Positions 1 to 8,824 of a DNA stretch of 64,000 nt are shown here, piece after piece. A program made the translations under genes and the position numbers. This stretch comes from JBJXGV01 sp046160485 (lineage in GTDB: Bacteria > Orphanbacterota > Orphanbacteria > JBJXGV01): contig JBJXGV010000071.1 of NCBI GenBank assembly GCA_046160485.1, forward strand, positions 1-64,000, given 5' to 3'. Position 1 is the first letter of the stretch. Each line of letters starts with the position of its first letter. The notes under the pieces were generated by a model. The model searched no databases. It was not told where the DNA came from and saw nothing but the letters and a program-made list of their open reading frames with translations.

Positions 1-338
1 CGCCACGCCGCGCGCGCGCCGGCGCCCGCCTCGGGCGGCGTCGCGAAGCCCGCGAAAGGCACGAGCGCTCCGGGCGCGGCACTCTCGCTCTGCAGAACGC
101 GCACGGCATCCGCCTCGAGCGGCGATGCGAACACCTCGATCTCGCGCGTCGCTTGCTCGCGAATGTTCCCTTCGACGCGCGCCTCCTCGAGGTGGTCGAC
201 GAAGCGGTAAACCGGCTCGCGCACCGGTGCTTCGCGGCGCGCGCACGAGGACGCACACACGCACACGACGCACGCAACCAGCGCCGTAAACGCGAGCGGA
301 AACGCTCGCGCGAAGCCGGTTACGCCCGCTCGCGCCAC
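1..338 (-). CDS. putative lipoprotein or secreted protein, N-terminal part only
   Basis: The reading frame is open from a GTG at 338 to the left edge of the window, so only about 112 N-terminal residues are visible. The start has a basic stretch, then a hydrophobic run (FPLAFTALVACVVCVCA) ending in ASSC, which looks like a lipoprotein signal with a weak lipobox. The mature part begins REAPVREPVYRFVDHLEEA and is acidic and soluble. I do not recognise the family. The start is chosen because it gives a complete export signal and lies 43 bp after the stop of the upstream SnoaL-like gene on the same strand. The frame stays open further upstream without a better start. Confidence 0.55.
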   Translation of the reverse strand, partial: MARAGVTGFARAFPLAFTALVACVVCVCASSCARREAPVREPVYRFVDHLEEARVEGNIREQATREIEVFASPLEADAVRVLQSESAAPGALVPFAGFATPPEAGAGARAAW

Positions 339-381
339 GCCGCCGTCGCGCTCCGCATCGCGATCCCGCCGCTCACGTCGC

Positions 382-939
382 TCACTCCGCGCCTTCCTTC
401 GGCGGCTCGAGCGTGAAACCCATCTGCGTGAACATCGCCATGCGGTCGACGATGTCCCACGACTCGGCGATCATCCCGTCCGCGATGCGCATGATCGATA
501 TCCCCGACACGGTCACGGGGCGGCCGTCGCCCTTCACGCCTCCCGCCGTACCCGTGAATGAACTCGTCGACGACCAGCGCACGACGACGCGATCACCCTC
601 GGCGATCACGTCTTCATTCTTGAACTTCAGATCCGGGAAGAGCGCGAACGTGCCGATGGCTTGCTCGCGCACGAACGCGGGACCGCGCGCGTCGGGCGGC
701 GCGCCCGGCGAGCTGTCGATGAAATCGGGCGCGATGTACTTCTCGATCAGCTCGAGCTTTCCCTCGTTGTAGACCTTTTCGACGAACTCGCGGACGATAC
801 GCGCGTTCGCCTCCGTCGCCTCCGACGCCGAGGCGGGCGCCTGCATCCATGCGCACGCGAACGCGCTCGCCCCGGTGATCGCGATGGCCGCGATCGCCGC
901 CGCCGCGAACCGGCGTCCAGACTGACGTATCGATTTCAT
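382..939 (-). CDS. exported SnoaL-like ester cyclase/NTF2-fold protein
   Basis: The protein of about 185 residues starts with a typical signal peptide (basic KSIRQSGRR, then an alanine-rich core ending AFACAW). The mature part follows the SnoaL-like polyketide-cyclase/ester-cyclase pattern: IVREFVEKVYNEGKLELIEKY, then FIDSSPG, FALFPDLKF, a VIAEGDRVVVRW strand and a C-terminal strand with IAESWDIVD. This family shares the NTF2-like cone fold; members here are mostly of unknown substrate. The ATG at 939 has GGAG six bases upstream; an ATG at 951 would add four residues. It is divergent from the PrsW gene. Confidence 0.8.
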   Translation of the reverse strand: MKSIRQSGRRFAAAAIAAIAITGASAFACAWMQAPASASEATEANARIVREFVEKVYNEGKLELIEKYIAPDFIDSSPGAPPDARGPAFVREQAIGTFALFPDLKFKNEDVIAEGDRVVVRWSSTSSFTGTAGGVKGDGRPVTVSGISIMRIADGMIAESWDIVDRMAMFTQMGFTLEPPKEGAE

Positions 940-1095
940 TTTCGACTCCATTTCTCCTGTAAAGGTCGCTCGTTTCGCGGCGCGGACTCTCGCCTGTCGC
1001 GCTCTCGGGGGAGAGGCTATACTTTGCCCGACAGATTGCGCCACACGCAATCCCGACACAAGCCGCGTTCCACACACGAGTAGAGAGGGCTTCGG

Positions 1096-2169
1096 ATGAC
1101 GTTGTTCGAGGGCGGCAACGCGCCGCCGAATCTCGAGGGCGGACTCGTCGCGCCCAGTGCGCCGGGTGCCGCCGCCGCGATGACGGCGCCGGCCTCGTCT
1201 CCCGCGCCGAACGCGGACGCGCACGCAGCCGCCGCGCCGGATGCGCCGCACGCCGCGCCGCGCGAGCACGACCGCTTCCGCTTCCATCTCCCGCATGCGC
1301 TCGGCGAGTTGCGGGCGCTCGGCTGGCGCACGCTCCTGCCGACCGCGGAGTGGATCGCCGCGAAGCCGTGGAACTTGATTTGGGTGCGCTGGTTCATCGG
1401 CCTGGCGCTCTTCCCGCTTCTCATGGTCTATTGGATTCAGGCGTCGCACCTCGACTTCCGCCAGATCGCGATCGCGTTCGCGATCTACTTCGCGCTGATT
1501 TGGGGGATCGCGTTCTCCGCGTTTCTGCGGCCCGCGCTCGTCTTGCGCGAGGCGCTCTCCGTCGGCGCGTTCACCGCCGTCGTCGGCATCTTCCTCGTGC
1601 TCATGATTCAGCGCGCGCCGGTCATTCGCGATCTCTACGACTATGCCGAGGCGAACTCGCGCATCGGCCGCCTCATCGGATTCACGCTCGGCGTCGGCCT
1701 CGTCGAAGAACTCGCGAAGGCGCTTCCCGTTTTTTGGCTCTACATCCGCCACCGCAAGCCGGCCTCGCTCAACACGATCGTCTTCATCGCGTGCGTCTCC
1801 GGTTTCGCGTTCGGCATCTCGGAGGCGGCCGACTACTCGATCGACTACGCGTTCAATCTTCAGGCGGGCGACTGGGCGCTCGGCGAGTACCTGATCCTGC
1901 AGTTCACGCGCCTTATCACGCTGCCGCTCTTGCACGCGGTGTGGGCGGGGACGCTCGGCTTCTTCATCGCTGCGAGCCTCTACACGCCGCGCGCGCGAAG
2001 CGGCCTCGCGCTCGCCGGCATCACCCTCGCCGTCGTCTTGCACGGCCTCTACGACACCTTCAGCGATTCGATTCTCGGTGTCGCGATCGCCGTCGCGTCG
2101 ATCCTGATCTTCGTTTTCTACGTCCGCGACTCCGAGGGCTTTCTCGCCCGGGTCTCGAAGGCGGCCTAA
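1096..2169 (+). CDS. PrsW-family intramembrane metalloprotease
   Basis: This 357-residue protein has an alanine/proline-rich cytoplasmic N-terminus of about 90 residues followed by eight or so membrane segments. The PrsW/CAAX-like protease signature is intact: E204-E205-x-x-K208, H280 in LLHAVWAG and H316 in HGLYD, the positions expected to bind the catalytic metal. PrsW-type proteases cleave membrane anti-sigma factors in Bacillus. The next two genes encode an ECF sigma factor and a membrane anti-sigma factor, which makes that role plausible here as an inference. GAGAGGG lies a few bases before the ATG. The N-terminal extension is longer than usual and low in complexity. Confidence 0.85.
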   Translation: MTLFEGGNAPPNLEGGLVAPSAPGAAAAMTAPASSPAPNADAHAAAAPDAPHAAPREHDRFRFHLPHALGELRALGWRTLLPTAEWIAAKPWNLIWVRWFIGLALFPLLMVYWIQASHLDFRQIAIAFAIYFALIWGIAFSAFLRPALVLREALSVGAFTAVVGIFLVLMIQRAPVIRDLYDYAEANSRIGRLIGFTLGVGLVEELAKALPVFWLYIRHRKPASLNTIVFIACVSGFAFGISEAADYSIDYAFNLQAGDWALGEYLILQFTRLITLPLLHAVWAGTLGFFIAASLYTPRARSGLALAGITLAVVLHGLYDTFSDSILGVAIAVASILIFVFYVRDSEGFLARVSKAA

Positions 2170-2231
2170 CTCGCGCCGCCGAAAGGCGAAGTCTCGTTGA
2201 ACGTTTTCCCGGCCGGATGCGTCGAACCTCA

Positions 2232-2855
2232 ATGAATCGCAAACGGAACCTCGAGGGAACGCGGTTGGACCCCATGAGTGACGAACAACTCGTTGCCCTC
2301 ACGCAGGGTGGCGATCTGGCAGCTTTCAATCGCCTCGCGCAGCGCTGGGAGAAAAGCCTCTACGGCTTCGCGCGGCGGCAGCTCGGCAATGCCGAAGACG
2401 CGAGCGACGTCTGCCAGGAAGCGCTCGTGAAGGCGTACCAGAACATCGCCCGGCTGCGCGAGGGGACGAAGTTCAAGGCGTGGGTTCACCACATCGCGTA
2501 CAACCTCTGCCGCGACCGTTTCCGGTCCGGCGACGCACGGCGTGTGATGCACTCGTACGAAGAGTGGGATCAGGATGAGGAGGCCGAGATTGAGGGACGC
2601 GGGGCGGTCGGGATCACCGAGGGGCACGCGCAGAACGCAAAGCTGCGCGGCCTTCTCGGGCGCGCGCTCAAGCAGCTTCCCGACGAGCAGCGGCGCTCGA
2701 TCCTGCTTCGCGAATATCACGGATTCACATCGGAAGAGATCGCCGAGATGACGGGCGTGCCTGCGGCGACGGTTCGCACGCGGATCTACTACGGCTTGCG
2801 CGCGATGCGAAAGCATCTTCACGAGCGCGGCGTGGGCAAACACGACATCGGCTGA
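2232..2855 (+). CDS. ECF-type RNA polymerase sigma factor
   Basis: Both core regions of an extracytoplasmic-function sigma factor are present. Region 2 (RRQLGNAEDASDVCQEALVK, then FKAWVHHIAYNLCRDRFR) contacts core polymerase and the -10 element. Region 4 (LPDEQRRSILLREYHG, EIAEMTGVPAATVRTRIYYG) is a helix-turn-helix for the -35 element. ATG codons at 2232 and 2274 are both possible; MSDEQLVALTQGGD from 2274 is the conserved start of many relatives. The gene is followed 41 bp later by a membrane anti-sigma gene, so the two form a regulator/antiregulator pair. Confidence 0.9.
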   Translation: MNRKRNLEGTRLDPMSDEQLVALTQGGDLAAFNRLAQRWEKSLYGFARRQLGNAEDASDVCQEALVKAYQNIARLREGTKFKAWVHHIAYNLCRDRFRSGDARRVMHSYEEWDQDEEAEIEGRGAVGITEGHAQNAKLRGLLGRALKQLPDEQRRSILLREYHGFTSEEIAEMTGVPAATVRTRIYYGLRAMRKHLHERGVGKHDIG

Positions 2856-2896
2856 TCGCGCGCGATGGCGATCACGATTCGATAGGAGACCAAGCG

Positions 2897-3856
2897 ATGC
2901 ATGACGATCCGATCGATCCTCGCAAAGAGAAGCTGATCGCGTTTCTCTACGGCGAGCTTCCCGACGCCGAAGCGCGCGAGATCGAGCAGATGCTCGCGAA
3001 CGATCTCGACCTGCGCGGCGAATTCGAAGAGTTGCGCGAGATAAAGGGCTTCCTCGGCGAGTGGGATGTCGAGGAGAAGGAGCCGAGCTTCGTGCTCGTC
3101 GGCACCGCCGCGGCGGGCGCCTCGCGTGGACGCGGGGCGAACGTGTTCGAGGGGCCGGCGTTCGACGCGGGACGGCGCGGCGTCTTCGCGCGCGTCGCCG
3201 CGTCGCGCGCGTGGTGGGGCCTCGCGGCCGCCGCGTGTTTGCTCCTCGTGGCCGGCGCGAGCGGCCTTCGCGTGCAGCGCCTCGACGGCGGCGTCGCGTT
3301 TCGCTTCGGCGAGCCGCCGTCGAGCGGCCTTTCGTCGGGCGTCGCCACCGACGTCGCGCTCTCAACAGAATCCGGTCTCGAGTCTGGCCTCACCGCGTTC
3401 GATAACGTCGCCTCGCGCTCCGGGTCCGACAATCTGCTCGCAGATTCACGGCCCAATCCTGCAGGAGAGCTTGTCACGGCATCGAATCAGATCGTCGCGC
3501 CGGTTTCCGGCGCGGCGCCGGCGGGAGGCCAGACTCCCTATATGACGCGCCAAGAGTTCGAGTCGTACTCGGAAGGCATGTCGAAGATGTTCATCGCGCT
3601 CTTGAAGGATTACGGCGCGAGCCGCGACGCGAAACTCGCCGAGGCGATGCAGGCGATGTCCGAAGGATTCACGGATCAGCAGTTCAAGGATTATCAGGAG
3701 CTTCGCAAGAGGATTGAAGCGATTCATGTCGGGCTCGCGGGGGAGGGCGTCGCGGGCGATGCGAGGTTGCACGAAGTGCTCGATGAGAACGGGGCGGGCG
3801 TTTCTCTCGAACCCCGAGGAACATCATCACCCCGGACGGAGGAAAAGCAGCAATGA
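2897..3856 (+). CDS. membrane-anchored anti-sigma factor (no zinc motif)
   Basis: The N-terminal 45 residues (KEKLIAFLYGELPDAEAREI, then ANDLDLRGEFEEL) match the anti-sigma helix bundle that clamps ECF sigma factors, but the HxxxCxxC zinc motif is absent. A single membrane segment (WWGLAAAACLLLVAGASGL) lies near residue 110. The periplasmic part is Ser/Ala-rich and then turns helical (EFESYSEGMSKMFIALLKDY and following), suggesting a sensory or coiled-coil domain. The ATG has GGAGA upstream. The last codons overlap the next gene by 4 bp, so the two are probably translationally coupled. The neighbour pair implies it controls the sigma factor at 2232-2855. Confidence 0.8.
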   Translation: MHDDPIDPRKEKLIAFLYGELPDAEAREIEQMLANDLDLRGEFEELREIKGFLGEWDVEEKEPSFVLVGTAAAGASRGRGANVFEGPAFDAGRRGVFARVAASRAWWGLAAAACLLLVAGASGLRVQRLDGGVAFRFGEPPSSGLSSGVATDVALSTESGLESGLTAFDNVASRSGSDNLLADSRPNPAGELVTASNQIVAPVSGAAPAGGQTPYMTRQEFESYSEGMSKMFIALLKDYGASRDAKLAEAMQAMSEGFTDQQFKDYQELRKRIEAIHVGLAGEGVAGDARLHEVLDENGAGVSLEPRGTSSPRTEEKQQ

Positions 3857-4791
3857 CCAGACATCTTCACGATGGGCGCGGCACGCGTCATGAGCGGCCG
3901 GGCGAAGGCACGCGCAGGCCCCGCGCGATTGCAGCGACGAGTGCGCTGCGTGCGCTCGGGCCGGCGGCGCTCGCCGTGTGCGTGCTCGCGCTCGTGCTCG
4001 CGTTCATCTTCGCGGTCGCGTCGGCGTTCGCGCAGCCGGCGGCGCAGTCGCCGGCCGATCCGAACCGGCGCATTCACCGCGGCATCGCCGTGATGGAGCG
4101 GGCGCTCGACGAAATGCTCGTCGATAGCCCGAACTTCCTCGTCAGCGGGCGCGAAAACGCGCGCGGCACCTATATCGAAAGCTACGGCGCGCTCTTCACG
4201 TTCGACGCGTCGCTCATCAACAAAGACTGGGATTTCGACTTCGACTTCGACGAGGACTGGGGCAAGTTCGACTTCGAGGTGAAGGACGAAGGCGACAAGA
4301 TCGTCATCTATCGCGGCAAGGGGAAAGACAGGAAGAAGCTGACGGAGACGAAGCGCGGGCCCGAGATCGTCTGGGAGGATAGCGAGGACGCGGAGGCGCC
4401 AGAAGCGCCCGAAGCGCCCGAAGCACCAGTGGATCCCAAGGCGCGGGCGCTCGCCGAGCGCGATCGCGAGAAGGCGGAGCGCGAGCGGGACGAGATCGCG
4501 CACGCGCGGCGCAACGCGCGCAAGATCGCGAAGAATCGCGACGAGAAGCTCTACGAGCGCGGAAAGCAGGAGATGGTCGACTTCCTGCTCGACTATGGCG
4601 ATGCGATCGACGGACTCCGCGACGACCACGTCATCGAGTTCGTCGCGTACTTCCGCGAGCACGAGTATTTCGCCGCGCGCGATTTCTCGCACTTCTCGGT
4701 CCGTGCAAAGGCCGGCGACCTGCGCGCGTATGCAAACGGAGCGCTCACCGAAGCGAAGATGACGGCGAAGATCGTCCAGGTGGAGTACTAG
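3853..4791 (+). CDS. exported protein of unknown function in the sigma/anti-sigma operon
   Basis: This 312-residue protein has a long basic N-terminus (about 40 residues), a hydrophobic export segment (LAVCVLALVLALAFIFAVA-like) ending SAFAQ, and a mature part rich in charged residues. RGIAVMERALDEMLVDSPNF and RGTYIESYGALFTFD look like a conserved globular core; the middle contains an acidic EAPEAPEAPEAP stretch and a long charged helix. The C-terminus has KQEMVDFLLDYGDAIDGLRD. No catalytic motif is recognised. ATGA overlap with the anti-sigma gene and direct abutment with the next start (4792) place it in one transcript, so it may be a periplasmic partner of the stress-sensing system. Confidence 0.75.
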   Translation: MTRHLHDGRGTRHERPGEGTRRPRAIAATSALRALGPAALAVCVLALVLAFIFAVASAFAQPAAQSPADPNRRIHRGIAVMERALDEMLVDSPNFLVSGRENARGTYIESYGALFTFDASLINKDWDFDFDFDEDWGKFDFEVKDEGDKIVIYRGKGKDRKKLTETKRGPEIVWEDSEDAEAPEAPEAPEAPVDPKARALAERDREKAERERDEIAHARRNARKIAKNRDEKLYERGKQEMVDFLLDYGDAIDGLRDDHVIEFVAYFREHEYFAARDFSHFSVRAKAGDLRAYANGALTEAKMTAKIVQVEY

Positions 4792-5727
4792 GTGGCGCGC
4801 GTGATGCGCGACGCAGCGAGCAGCGCAACGGAAGGCGCGACGCGACGCGATACCCGCGTCGATGGCGGCGGCACCGTGCTACCGGTTTCGCGCCGCGAGT
4901 TTTTTTCGACCGGCACGAAGGCTGGCCTGGCGGCGGCGATGCTGCTCGGCGTTCCGCTTGTCGGCATGGCGCGCGCTGCCGGCGATGGCGACACGCCGGA
5001 TGCGACAGCGGGCGCTGGGTTAACGCTTTGGCCGGGCTTCCCGCGTCAAGACGCGAACCTCGTCCGGCAGATGGTGGGCGCCTCGCACTTTAAGGAAGAC
5101 GAGGTCCGCGCGCTGGTCGCCGCGAAGCCCGCGCTCGTGAACGCGTGGTGGGATTGGGGCTTCGGCGATTGGGAGTCTCCGCTCGGCGCGGCTTCACACG
5201 TCGGAAGTCGCGCGATCGCCGAGTTCCTGATCGATAACGGTGCGCGGATCGACATTTTCGCCGCCGCGATGCTGGGACAGACCGCAGTAGTCGCCGCGTT
5301 CGTCGCGGCGCATCCCGGAGTTCAGCGCGCGCTCGGGCCGCATGGCATCCCTCTGCTCGCGCACGCGCGGGCGGGTGGCGACGCCGCAGCGGAGACGTTC
5401 GCGTATCTCGAGGGCCTCGGCGACGCGGGCAACGGGCCGCGCGTCGAACCGCTCGCCGACGAGCGCAAGCCGGCATTCGTCGGAACCTACGGCATCGATG
5501 GCGCGGCGCAGGAACGGCTCGACGTCACCCTCGACGCGAAGGGCCAGCTCAGCATCGGCACGGGCGACACGGGTCCGCGCCGGCTTCACCACCTCGGCGG
5601 CGACGAGTTCTTCCCCGCGGGCGTTCCGAGCGTGCGTATTCGATTCGAAGTGCGCGACGGCGCGGCGCATTCGTTCACGATGACCGAGCACGACGCGATC
5701 CTCAACGCGACGCGAATCGCCGGGTAG
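4792..5727 (+). CDS. Tat-exported ankyrin-repeat-like protein
   Basis: The GTG start immediately follows the stop of the preceding gene. Residues around 33-60 carry a twin-arginine signal (SRREFFSTG followed by a hydrophobic stretch ending MARAAG). The mature part has two or three degenerate ankyrin-like units: SPLGAASHVGSRAIAEFLI, then DNGARIDIFAAAMLGQTAVV. The last 90 residues form beta-rich DUF-like strands (FVGTYGIDGAAQERLDVTLD). The folded-export signal suggests that it folds or binds a cofactor before transport. Its function is unknown; the operon position links it to the envelope stress regulon headed by the ECF sigma factor. Confidence 0.75.
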   Translation: MARVMRDAASSATEGATRRDTRVDGGGTVLPVSRREFFSTGTKAGLAAAMLLGVPLVGMARAAGDGDTPDATAGAGLTLWPGFPRQDANLVRQMVGASHFKEDEVRALVAAKPALVNAWWDWGFGDWESPLGAASHVGSRAIAEFLIDNGARIDIFAAAMLGQTAVVAAFVAAHPGVQRALGPHGIPLLAHARAGGDAAAETFAYLEGLGDAGNGPRVEPLADERKPAFVGTYGIDGAAQERLDVTLDAKGQLSIGTGDTGPRRLHHLGGDEFFPAGVPSVRIRFEVRDGAAHSFTMTEHDAILNATRIAG

Positions 5728-5868
5728 ACGCGCGCGCGGAACGAGGAGCGTGTATGCCGAGCGTCGAGAGCGGCTAATCGCGGCCCGCTGCGGTGATTCT
5801 ACGCTTCCCTTTGCCGGAACCCGCGCCTACACTGCCCCGCGGCACAGCGGTGCAGGAGGCCTGATTTC

Positions 5869-6957
5869 ATGACCGAAGATCCCGTAAACCCAGGTCCCGC
5901 GGGCGGCGACGAGAGCGGCGCGCGCGCGCCAGGTTCGCCGTCGCGTCCGCCGCTTCCGCCCGGCGAATCGCCGCCACCCCGACTGCCGCTTCTGCCCGGC
6001 GAATCGCCGCCACCCCGATCGCCGCTTCCGCCCGGCGAATCGCCCACACCCCGATCGCCGCTTCCGCCAGGCGAATCGCCCACACCCCGACCGCCGCTTC
6101 CGCCGTCGCAAGAACTCGGTGAACGCGGAGCTTGGGGCGCAACGGGAGCGCCACTGCCGCCGCCGCCGCCCGACGCCGCACCGCCGTCGTCGCCGCCACC
6201 GCCGCCGTCACGCGCCGAGTATGGGGTCTCGCGGAATTGGGGTCCGCGCCCGGGATCGAGTCCGAGCGATGCGGAGAGCGCCGACGATGGTCCGCGCATT
6301 CCCTGGGAGGAACGCGCGCGGTACGGCGCGGTGGCGGCGCTCATTAAGACGATCGGTTTGTTCATGACGTCGCCGTCGAAGGCGTTCGCGATGACGCGCA
6401 GGCGCGGCGACTATCTCAGCCCGATCGTCTTCGCGCTCATCGTCGGCTGGGTCGGCTTTCTCGCCGAGCAGTGCTGGAGTCTCGTCTTTCAGTCCACGTA
6501 TCTGCTCTTCCTGCCGGAGTCGATACGCGATCAGCTCGGCTGGGTGACGGAGCGAACGCTCGGCGGATCCATCGTCGGATTCGTGATGGGATTCGCATTA
6601 TTCCCGTTCGCGGCGCTCGTCGGCTTGTTCATTTCCGCCGCGGTTCTGCACCTCTTCCTCATGCTACTGGGCGCGACGAGCAAGTCGCGCGCGGGCTTCG
6701 AGGGGACCGTCCGCGTGCTCGCGTATTCGTCGGTGGCGACGCTCGCCAACGTCATCCCGTTCGCCGGGTCGTTCATCGCATTCTTTTGGGCGATCGTCCT
6801 CCAGACGATCGGCGCCTCGACGCTTCATGAGACGGGGAAAGGCCGCGCGCTCTTCGCGATCCTGATTCCGGTCATCCTTTGCTGCGCCTGCATTTTCCTC
6901 TTCGTCGGCGCGATCGTCACGATTCTCGGCGCCGCTTTCGCGGGCGTCGGGGCGTAG
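5869..6957 (+). CDS. Yip1-family membrane protein with proline-rich repeat N-terminus
   Basis: The first 110 residues are cytoplasmic and low in complexity, with four to five near-identical units of the pattern PLPPGESPxPRx (about 12 residues each, 5940-6110). The last 200 residues form a Yip1/DUF1282-like domain: a cytoplasmic entry helix (FMTSPSKAFAMTRRRGDYLS) and five membrane segments, with a conserved polar loop ATSKSRAGFEGTVRVLAYSS. The start is set by AGGAGG nine bases before the ATG. The role of bacterial Yip1 proteins is unknown. The following DUF2752 gene starts 10 bp downstream, so the two are probably co-transcribed. Confidence 0.8.
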   Translation: MTEDPVNPGPAGGDESGARAPGSPSRPPLPPGESPPPRLPLLPGESPPPRSPLPPGESPTPRSPLPPGESPTPRPPLPPSQELGERGAWGATGAPLPPPPPDAAPPSSPPPPPSRAEYGVSRNWGPRPGSSPSDAESADDGPRIPWEERARYGAVAALIKTIGLFMTSPSKAFAMTRRRGDYLSPIVFALIVGWVGFLAEQCWSLVFQSTYLLFLPESIRDQLGWVTERTLGGSIVGFVMGFALFPFAALVGLFISAAVLHLFLMLLGATSKSRAGFEGTVRVLAYSSVATLANVIPFAGSFIAFFWAIVLQTIGASTLHETGKGRALFAILIPVILCCACIFLFVGAIVTILGAAFAGVGA

Positions 6958-6966
6958 CGGTTTTTC

Positions 6967-7380
6967 GTGCGGATCGGCGTGCGCCAAGAGCGCCGTGAAC
7001 GTCGTGAGCGCGGCTTCGCGCTGTTCTGGGGCGCGTCGGCGATCGCGACGCTCGCGCTCGCGCCGTTCGGCTCGCGTCTGGCGGAAGCGGCGCTTGCGTG
7101 TCCCTTCAAGGTCGTGGCGCACGCGCCGTGTCCCACGTGCGGCACATTGCGCGCGGCCGTCGCACTCGCGCGGCTCGATCCGGTCGCCGCGATTCGGGTG
7201 AGTCCGCTCGCGGCGATCGCGTGGATCGTATTCATCGCAGGCGGCCTCGCGGCCGGCGCGCTCGCGGTTGCGGGGCGCGGGCTCCCCGAGCCGCCATCGC
7301 GGCTTCCTCTCGCTGCGCGCGCGGTGATCGTCGCGGCCATCCTCGCGAACTGGGCGTTCCTCATCGCGACAGGCGCGTAA
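6967..7380 (+). CDS. DUF2752 membrane protein
   Basis: This 137-residue protein carries the DUF2752 signature CPFKVVAHAPCPTCGTLRA: a Cys-Pro-Phe start and a CPTCG motif that could bind metal or form a disulfide at the membrane face. Two hydrophobic segments follow (AAIRVSPLAAIAWIVFIAGG and AARAVIVAAILANWAFLIA). GTG is the only start upstream of the first helix. The family's function is unknown. The gene lies directly behind the Yip1-family gene, a combination often seen for small membrane proteins, and is followed by a 210-bp gap. Confidence 0.8.
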   Translation: MRIGVRQERRERRERGFALFWGASAIATLALAPFGSRLAEAALACPFKVVAHAPCPTCGTLRAAVALARLDPVAAIRVSPLAAIAWIVFIAGGLAAGALAVAGRGLPEPPSRLPLAARAVIVAAILANWAFLIATGA

Positions 7381-7590
7381 CCTTCGCGCCGGAAAACTCA
7401 GCCTAGACCCGGCGCGCGCGGTAGATGAGAATGCTCCGCGAGGACGCCGTGGCCGCTCCCGTCGAGCGCGCCGGCAAAGCCAGGGCTACCCAATACACGC
7501 ATCGATGCGGACAACAGCGGATACGAGAGCGGAACGATGACACCACGCGAATCGCGCGATCGGCATTCAAAAGACCGAGGAGGTCCGCGC

Positions 7591-8724
7591 GTGCGCCGGC
7601 GCTGGAACCGCGTGTCGCTCGCGCAGGCAATGAACCGCGGCGCCAGCGCCGCCGAGCCGGTCCTCGACCCTAAGATCCGGCATCACCGAATCAGCGCCGG
7701 CCAGTTCGCGGGCCACCCCCGCACCATCGTCGTGTATCTGCCCCCGGACTACGACGCCGACCGCGCGCGACGCTACCCGGTGCTCTACGTTCAGGACGGC
7801 CAGAACATATTCGAAGCATCGACCGCGTTCGCGGGAGTGGAATGGGGCATGGACGAGGCCGCCGAGCGGCTGATCCGCTCCGGCGAACTGGCGCCCCTCA
7901 TTATTGTCGGGATTTACAACACGCCGGATCGCGTCGGCGAGTACACGCAGGTCGCGGATCCCTCGATGGGCGGCGGTGGTGCGGACACGTACGCGCGCTT
8001 TGTTCTCGAGGACCTCAAGCCGATGATCGACTCGACGTACCGCACGCTGCCGGATCGCGACAACACCGGCGTGGCGGGCTCGTCTCTCGGCGGGCTCGTG
8101 TCGTTCTACTTTGGCATGGCGTATTCGGACAACTTCTCGCGCATTGGTGTCGTGTCGCCCGCCGTCTGGTGGGCGAGCGCCGAGATCTTCAACTGGGTGC
8201 GCGCCCCCCGCTCGCCTCAGTCGCGGATCTGGCTCGATATGGGAACCGCGGAAGGACGCACGGCCGGCGCGAACGAGCGGCTGCTTAAGGGCGTGCGCTC
8301 GCTTCGCGATTCGCTGACGCAGTGCGGATGGGTGCTCGGCGAAAGCCTTCACTATCTCGAAGCCGACGGCGGCCAGCATAACGAGACCGCGTGGGGCGAG
8401 CGCGTCGGCGATGTGTTGAAGTTTCTCTTTCCGGCGACGGCGCCCGCCGAGACCGTCGCGATGCCGATCGACGGTACGCTCGACCTCCATACCTTCCCCG
8501 CGCGCGAGGTGAAGGATCTGATTCCCGATTACGTCGCGGCGTGCCGCGAGCGCGGCATCACGCGCGTTCGCATCATCCACGGCAAGGGGACCGGCGCGCT
8601 GCGCCGCACGGTACACTCGATTCTCGCGCGCATCCCCGAGGTCGAGTCGTTTCGTCTCGCCGCGGAGGATGCCAGCAGTTGGGGCGCGACGATCGTCACG
8701 CTTCACGCCGCGCCCACCCGCTAG
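7591..8724 (+). CDS. esterase D/Fes-like hydrolase fused to a C-terminal Smr domain
   Basis: The first 270 residues are an alpha/beta-hydrolase of the Esterase/enterochelin-esterase type: VVYLPPDYDADRARRYPVLY, then nucleophile S165 in GSSLGG and H263 in GGQHNETAW. After a short linker (FPATAPAETV) the last 85 residues are a full Smr domain: LDLHTF near 297-302 and the signature H330-GKGTGALR. Smr domains are nucleic-acid-binding nucleases known from MutS2. The GTG at 7591 is preferred over the ATG at 7537 because GAGGAGG lies seven bases before it; the upstream ATG lacks a good ribosome site. The frame is continuous across the junction. The combined function is unknown. Confidence 0.85.
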   Translation: MRRRWNRVSLAQAMNRGASAAEPVLDPKIRHHRISAGQFAGHPRTIVVYLPPDYDADRARRYPVLYVQDGQNIFEASTAFAGVEWGMDEAAERLIRSGELAPLIIVGIYNTPDRVGEYTQVADPSMGGGGADTYARFVLEDLKPMIDSTYRTLPDRDNTGVAGSSLGGLVSFYFGMAYSDNFSRIGVVSPAVWWASAEIFNWVRAPRSPQSRIWLDMGTAEGRTAGANERLLKGVRSLRDSLTQCGWVLGESLHYLEADGGQHNETAWGERVGDVLKFLFPATAPAETVAMPIDGTLDLHTFPAREVKDLIPDYVAACRERGITRVRIIHGKGTGALRRTVHSILARIPEVESFRLAAEDASSWGATIVTLHAAPTR

Positions 8725-8824
8725 CCCTCCGCCGCCCGAACATCGCGCGCTCGCGAGCCGCACGCCCGCGCGCGGCGGAAGCAGCAGCCCACAACGCGTA
8801 CGTGCGCGGCGCGCGTCGGAGGGA

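Noticed and set aside
1350..2230. Long frame upstream of the ECF sigma gene that would give a 501-residue protein
   Set aside because: The upstream part is Arg-rich shadow coding inside the PrsW gene; the sigma-factor homology begins only near 2232-2274.
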